Assembly (NCBI RefSeq): GCF_040327995.1
Contig: NZ_JBEPIJ010000023.1
Coordinates: forward strand, 1-36,360
Length of the DNA: 36,360 nt
Origin: Solimonas thermocellulolyticum
Lineage (GTDB): Bacteria; Pseudomonadota; Gammaproteobacteria; Nevskiales; Nevskiaceae
Direction: 5' to 3'
This document shows, one piece after another, positions 31,384 to 36,360 of the stretch. Position numbers and translations under genes: made by a program. Below the pieces are notes generated by a model. It saw nothing but the letters and a program-made list of their open reading frames with translations, did not search any database and was not told the origin of the DNA. How positions within the stretch are numbered: the stretch's first letter is position 1; every line of letters starts with the position of its first letter.

Positions 31384-31412
31384 ATGCCGGCGCCCCGCTG
31401 CGGCGCTAGACT
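31384..31412 (+). promoter_or_regulatory. Candidate promoter of the thiC riboswitch transcript
   Basis: ATGCCG (31384-31389), a 17-base spacer and TAGACT (31407-31412) would start transcription near 31419, exactly where the THI element begins. The -10 is good and the -35 weak. Confidence 0.45.
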
Positions 31413-31417
31413 AGCGC

Positions 31418-31510
31418 GGCTAGCCGGGGGTGCCGCGCAGACGCTGTCGTCCGCAGGCTGAGATCAAACCCTTGGAACCTGACCGTCCCCCGCGGTGAGG
31501 GAAGGCTGGC
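31418..31510 (+). ncRNA. TPP riboswitch (THI element) controlling thiC
   Basis: The 5' part carries CCGGGGGTGCC (31424-31434), and the 3' part the near-invariant CTGAGA (31459-31464), then ACCC and TTGGAACCTGA, the thi box that binds thiamine pyrophosphate. An outer P1 stem can close between AGCC near 31422 and GGCT near 31504. It precedes the thiC start codon by about 60 bases, so TPP is expected to block thiC translation or cause early termination. The identification is by classic consensus; boundaries are good to a few bases. Confidence 0.95.
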
Positions 31511-31572
31511 GCAGGCGAGTGTCTACGGCCCGGCGCCAGTGCCCGACCTCATCGCACAGCGAGAGCGAACCG

Positions 31573-33462
<1,890 letters not shown>

Positions 33463-33465
33463 CCG

Positions 33466-33502
33466 GCCCGCAACGCGGTGCGGGCGGCCGCGCGCCCGTT
33501 TT
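33466..33502 (+). terminator. Possible intrinsic terminator after thiC
   Basis: GCCCGCA (33466-33472) pairs with TGCGGGC (33479-33485) four bases after the thiC stop. A further GC-rich pairing GGGC/GCCC is followed by TTTT (33499-33502). The U-tract is short, so strength is uncertain. Confidence 0.35.
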
Positions 33503-33572
33503 CGAGCGTTCGCGGCCCGTCAGGGACGGCCGGCCGCGAATCCCCTCCCAGGCTTCTGAGGTGAAATGCCTA

Positions 33573-33601
33573 TTGTGGCCCGGTATCGCGGGGTCTAGAG
33601 T
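33573..33601 (+). promoter_or_regulatory. Candidate sigma-70 promoter of the S8 protease gene
   Basis: TTGTGG (33573-33578), 17 bases, then TAGAGT (33596-33601). Transcription from near 33608 would leave a leader of about 105 bases. That leader contains a stem-loop (33634-33663: GACCC-G-GGTTC against GAACC-G-GGGTC) ahead of the GAAGGGAG ribosome binding site. Confidence 0.45.
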
Positions 33602-33712
33602 CGGGCCGTCATCCTGCGTCGACGCACGACGAAGACCCGGGTTCTTCAGGGGGAACCGGGGTCGGGATCGGGCGCGACGCGTTCGCGCCTGCACTTGAAG
33701 GGAGTCGATCTC

Positions 33713-36019
33713 ATGATGGTTTCTCAGACCCGGCCGTCGTGGCCGCACACGGCGTGGACGCGCCTTGCCGCGCTGCTGATTCCCGCATCTGCCGTCGCCT
33801 TGCCGTTGTCGGCATCCGCGCAATGCGCCTTGCCCGCCGGCACTCAGACCTTGCACGAATGGACGGTCGAAGTCGGTCCGGCCGTCGGCGGGGTCGAACT
33901 GGCCCCCACCGCGGCGGAGCCGTTCAGCGTGCCCGCCGGTTGCGTCGCCAGCGAACTGCGCGTGCGCATCGAGTGGGACGACGCTGGCAGCGACATCGAT
34001 CTGTACGTGACGCTGCCGGATGGCAGCGAGCGAGCGTCGGCCAATGACCAATCCCAGGGCGCCTTCGAGCAGGTGCAGATCACGGATGCGCCCGCCGGCG
34101 ACTACGGCGCGCGCGCCGCCGGATGGCTCAATCCGCCGACCACGGTGCGCGGCTCGGTGATCGCCGACATCGGCAGTGCCGGCGATGGCGGCGGTGCGGA
34201 TCCGGGCGACGGCAGCGGCTACACCGGCATTCCGTCGGCGCCGGGGCGTCCGCGCGTCGTCGTCGCCGACATCGATTCGGCGATCAACCCCTACCATGAC
34301 CTGTTCTACACCGGAGGCCCCTTGTACGGCGACGGTGCGCCGTCTTCGGTCACGCGCGAGGTGCTCGAAGCCTTCGGCGTGCCGCCGCAGAACGTGGTCA
34401 CGCTGACGCGTACCGGCAACTTCGCCAACGATGTCGCGGCGGATCGGGCGTTCTGGGACAGCGTGGTGCCGGGACAGCTCTATCACTTCCGCGGCACCAA
34501 CATCATCGCCACCTCGCTGGTCGGTGCCGGCCTGCCGCCGCTGATCCCGACCCCCGAGAAGAGTCCGCATGGGCTGGGCACGGCAGCGGCGGTGCTCAAC
34601 GCCAATCCCGACGCCATCATTCTGTTCGTCGAAACCGAAGGTGCGCTCGGTAGCGACGAAGCGCACGACTTCGCCTTCCTGCATCCCGAGGTCGACATCG
34701 TCACCACGAGCTATGGCGTGTCGATTCCAAGCACCGGCTTCCCGTTGCCGGAGACGCGCGCCTTCCACAACACCTACAAGGCCGTGGTCGAGATGGGCAA
34801 GCTGCACTTCAGCTCCGGCGGCAACGGTCCGGGTCTGACGCCGTTTCGCGCGGGCGCCGGGCCGTGGTGGAGCATCGGCGTCGGCGGCATCGAGGAGGGT
34901 TCGTCGGAAGGCGATACGCTGATCTCCGGCGTCTTCCCGGATTTCGTCTCGGACTTCACCCAGACGCTGCCGTACTGCATGGACTGCGAGTCGGAACTCG
35001 AGGAGTTCGTCGCCGGCACCAGCTTCTCGACCCCGCGCGCCGCGGGTGTGGCTTCGCGCGTGCTGCTGCGTGCGCGCACGCTGCTGGGTCACAGCGGCGG
35101 CATCGTCGACGTCGAGGGCCGGCCGGTGATGGCGCGCGGCCGCGGCTTCGAGATCAACAACTGGTTTTTGCGCCGCGCGCTCGAACAGGCGGCGTGGATT
35201 CCCGGCATCGAGGAGTACGATCCGGTGGCCGGCGTCTTCGATCTGGGCGGATTGCCGGTCAATCCGCTGGCGCCGTGGCTGCAGATCGGCTGGGGTGATG
35301 TGACCGGCGAAGTCGAAAAGGAAGTCGTCACCAAGGCGCTGGGGCACCTCAATTTGGGCACCATACTTAACGACAAGCCCGACGGCTTTTGCGAGTTCCA
35401 GACCCTGATCATCCAGGAGCGCAAGCTGTACTGGGACAACGTCGCGCCGTTCCTGCCCAACCTTTTCGGCGGCGACCCCACCGGCACGACGCCGCAGGAC
35501 GACCCGTTCATCTACTGCGAGGCGGCGATCGGCGTGGTGGCGTCCAATGATCCGGGCGGCATGCCGGTGGACGGCGACGGCGACGGTGTCGTCGACGGCC
35601 TCGACAACTGCCCCACGGTCGCCAATGCCGATCAGGCCGATGCCGACGGTGACGGCACCGGCGATGCCTGCGAGAACGGCGCGCCGACCCCGACGCCCAG
35701 TCCGACGCCCACGCCGACGCCGAGTGCAACGCCGACCCCCACCGCGACGCCCACGCCGACGCCGAGCGCAACGCCCACCCCTACCGCGACGCCGACGCCG
35801 AGCGCAGGTGCCACGCCCACCCCAACGCCCACCGCCTCGGTCACGCCGACACCGACGCCAACGGTGACGCCGACCTCCACGCCCACCGCGTCACCGGTGG
35901 TGCGGTCGACCGGCGGCGGCGCGCTCGGCGGCGGTCTGCTTTGGTTGCTGCTGGCCGGTATCGGTGCCTGCGGGATGCGTGTGCGGGGCTCACGGCGACG
36001 TCGAAGCGCTGACCGCTGA
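33713..36019 (+). CDS. Exported subtilisin-family (S8) serine protease with TSP3 repeat, Thr-Pro linker and GlyGly-CTERM-like tail
   Basis: This 768-residue export protein starts at ATG 33713, which follows GAAGGGAG; the signal peptide ends near SASAQ. Residues about 50-155 resemble a PPC-type beta domain (DDAGSDIDLYVTLPDGS). The S8 catalytic domain follows: Asp188 (VADIDSAI), His286 (SPHGLGTAAA), oxyanion Asn371 (SGGNGPG), Ser437 (GTSFSTP). A calcium-type thrombospondin-3 repeat (DGDGDGVVDGLDNCP, DADGDGTGDAC) is at about 619-654, then a Thr-Pro linker to about 725. The C-terminal STGGGALGG, a hydrophobic helix and RGSRRRR form a GlyGly-CTERM-like sorting signal cut by rhombosortase in other gammaproteobacteria, usually after type II secretion. 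It is probably an extracellular or cell-surface protease. The arrangement of the catalytic triad is standard, so activity is likely. Confidence 0.85.
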   Translation: MMVSQTRPSWPHTAWTRLAALLIPASAVALPLSASAQCALPAGTQTLHEWTVEVGPAVGGVELAPTAAEPFSVPAGCVASELRVRIEWDDAGSDIDLYVTLPDGSERASANDQSQGAFEQVQITDAPAGDYGARAAGWLNPPTTVRGSVIADIGSAGDGGGADPGDGSGYTGIPSAPGRPRVVVADIDSAINPYHDLFYTGGPLYGDGAPSSVTREVLEAFGVPPQNVVTLTRTGNFANDVAADRAFWDSVVPGQLYHFRGTNIIATSLVGAGLPPLIPTPEKSPHGLGTAAAVLNANPDAIILFVETEGALGSDEAHDFAFLHPEVDIVTTSYGVSIPSTGFPLPETRAFHNTYKAVVEMGKLHFSSGGNGPGLTPFRAGAGPWWSIGVGGIEEGSSEGDTLISGVFPDFVSDFTQTLPYCMDCESELEEFVAGTSFSTPRAAGVASRVLLRARTLLGHSGGIVDVEGRPVMARGRGFEINNWFLRRALEQAAWIPGIEEYDPVAGVFDLGGLPVNPLAPWLQIGWGDVTGEVEKEVVTKALGHLNLGTILNDKPDGFCEFQTLIIQERKLYWDNVAPFLPNLFGGDPTGTTPQDDPFIYCEAAIGVVASNDPGGMPVDGDGDGVVDGLDNCPTVANADQADADGDGTGDACENGAPTPTPSPTPTPTPSATPTPTATPTPTPSATPTPTATPTPSAGATPTPTPTASVTPTPTPTVTPTSTPTASPVVRSTGGGALGGGLLWLLLAGIGACGMRVRGSRRRRSADR
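35683..35890 (+). repeat. Thr-Pro codon repeat (acgcc/cacgcc tandem array)
   Basis: About 208 bases of degenerate ACGCCG/ACGCCC hexamers encode an alternating Thr-Pro linker with Ser/Ala variants. It separates the TSP3 repeat from the C-terminal sorting tail. Such arrays change length easily by slippage, and changes in multiples of six bases would keep the frame. Confidence 0.85.
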
Positions 36020-36149
36020 GCACTCTTTCGCCTGTCGAGCGCCGCCGGGCGACGCGGGCTGCGGGAACGCGAATCAAGACCCACAGGCCGCGATTCGCGC
36101 TCGCCAAGTCCGGACGTGTTGCGTACCGGCGCTGGAAGAAGTGCTCGAG

Positions 36150-36360
36150 GACGTGCAGTTCTTCAAGGTAATTCCTAACCTTTCCGGACCAGAATTGGAC
36201 GTAGCTCTTGGATTGAGATCTGCTTGAGAAGCTTGAACAGCAAGGGTTGCAGGTTTTCGTGCCGGTGATTGAACCGGTAGCAAACTTCGGCCAGGTACAG
36301 GTGGAAGTATTGCCGGGGCACGCCACGGTACATGTAGAGCCAGTTCTTGGCATAGCTCCA
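36150..36360 (-). mobile_element. End of an IS1595-family (ISXO2-like) insertion sequence (partial)
   Basis: The right edge holds the transposase 3' end plus probably a short terminal region. Base composition drops clearly toward AT from about 36160 compared with the rest of the window, consistent with a mobile element. The inverted repeat could not be confirmed, so the inner boundary is approximate. Confidence 0.6.
36175..36360 (-). CDS. IS1595-family transposase, C-terminal fragment (cut by window edge)
   Basis: On the minus strand a 61-codon open frame enters from the right edge and stops at TAG (36177-36175). It reads FWSYAK-like WSYAKNWLYMYRGVP, then FHLYLAEVCYRFNHRHENL and PLLFKLLKQI, the well-conserved C-terminal end of ISXO2-like (IS1595) transposases, with the Y-R-F-N-x-R block diagnostic. 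The DDE core would lie beyond the window. The fragment is uninterrupted, so the copy may be intact outside. It lies tail-inward, 155 bases from the protease gene. Confidence 0.85.
   Translation of the reverse strand, partial: WSYAKNWLYMYRGVPRQYFHLYLAEVCYRFNHRHENLQPLLFKLLKQISIQELRPILVRKG

Noticed and set aside
35683..35890. Repeat array considered as CRISPR
   Set aside because: Continuous degenerate hexamers in a coding frame with no spacers; it encodes a Thr-Pro linker.

Overview
The window is about 36.4 kb of high-GC (roughly two-thirds G+C by eye), densely coding bacterial DNA. The gene content points to a gammaproteobacterium: tkt-gap-pgk in series, RlmJ, a CrbS/CrbR-type acetate switch, a DcaP-like porin, and a protease ending in a GlyGly-CTERM-like tail. 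I cannot name the genus; a Nevskiales/Salinisphaerales- or Xanthomonadales-like lineage is only a guess. Both ends run into insertion sequences: the last 35 codons of an IS3-family transposase at the left edge, and the last 61 codons of an IS1595 (ISXO2-like) transposase at the right edge. The window therefore looks like a chromosomal segment, perhaps a whole contig, bounded by repeats.

Layout. 175-5255: a lone GfcB/YjbF-like lipoprotein, then transketolase, GAPDH and phosphoglycerate kinase (central carbon metabolism). 5381-9679: a MoxR-type AAA+ ATPase, an MscS channel and a DUF3228 protein in one run, followed by a crotonase-fold enzyme and a MAPEG membrane protein. 9689-12722 (minus): an arsenic resistance unit arsR-acr3-arsC followed by a YdjM-like membrane hydrolase, with a candidate ArsR operator. 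12863-14995: a periplasmic PQQ dehydrogenase fused to cytochrome c.

15079-24912 is an acetate module: acs and a DcaP-like porin (minus), the response regulator crbR (plus), the giant SLC5-histidine kinase crbS (minus), then a DUF4212 subunit and its sodium:solute symporter (plus). Four near-identical CGACCAAGG/AGTCG palindromes sit in the two divergent intergenic regions of this module, three of them next to plausible -35 boxes. I read them as the probable CrbR operator. Porin, symporter and Acs would then form one regulated route from outside acetate to acetyl-CoA.

25148-36019: rlmJ, a secreted SGNH/SASA esterase-like protein and a Nudix hydrolase; then a strong sigma-70 promoter driving a flavin/[2Fe-2S] reductase and a soluble diiron (ferritin-like) partner, which is probably an uncharacterised oxidase or desaturase pair. 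These are followed by a BASS transporter, a TPP-riboswitch-controlled thiC, and a subtilisin-family exoprotease with thrombospondin type 3 and Thr-Pro linkers. No rRNA, tRNA, CRISPR array, prophage or replication origin was seen. No gene-free stretch exceeds about 300 bases.
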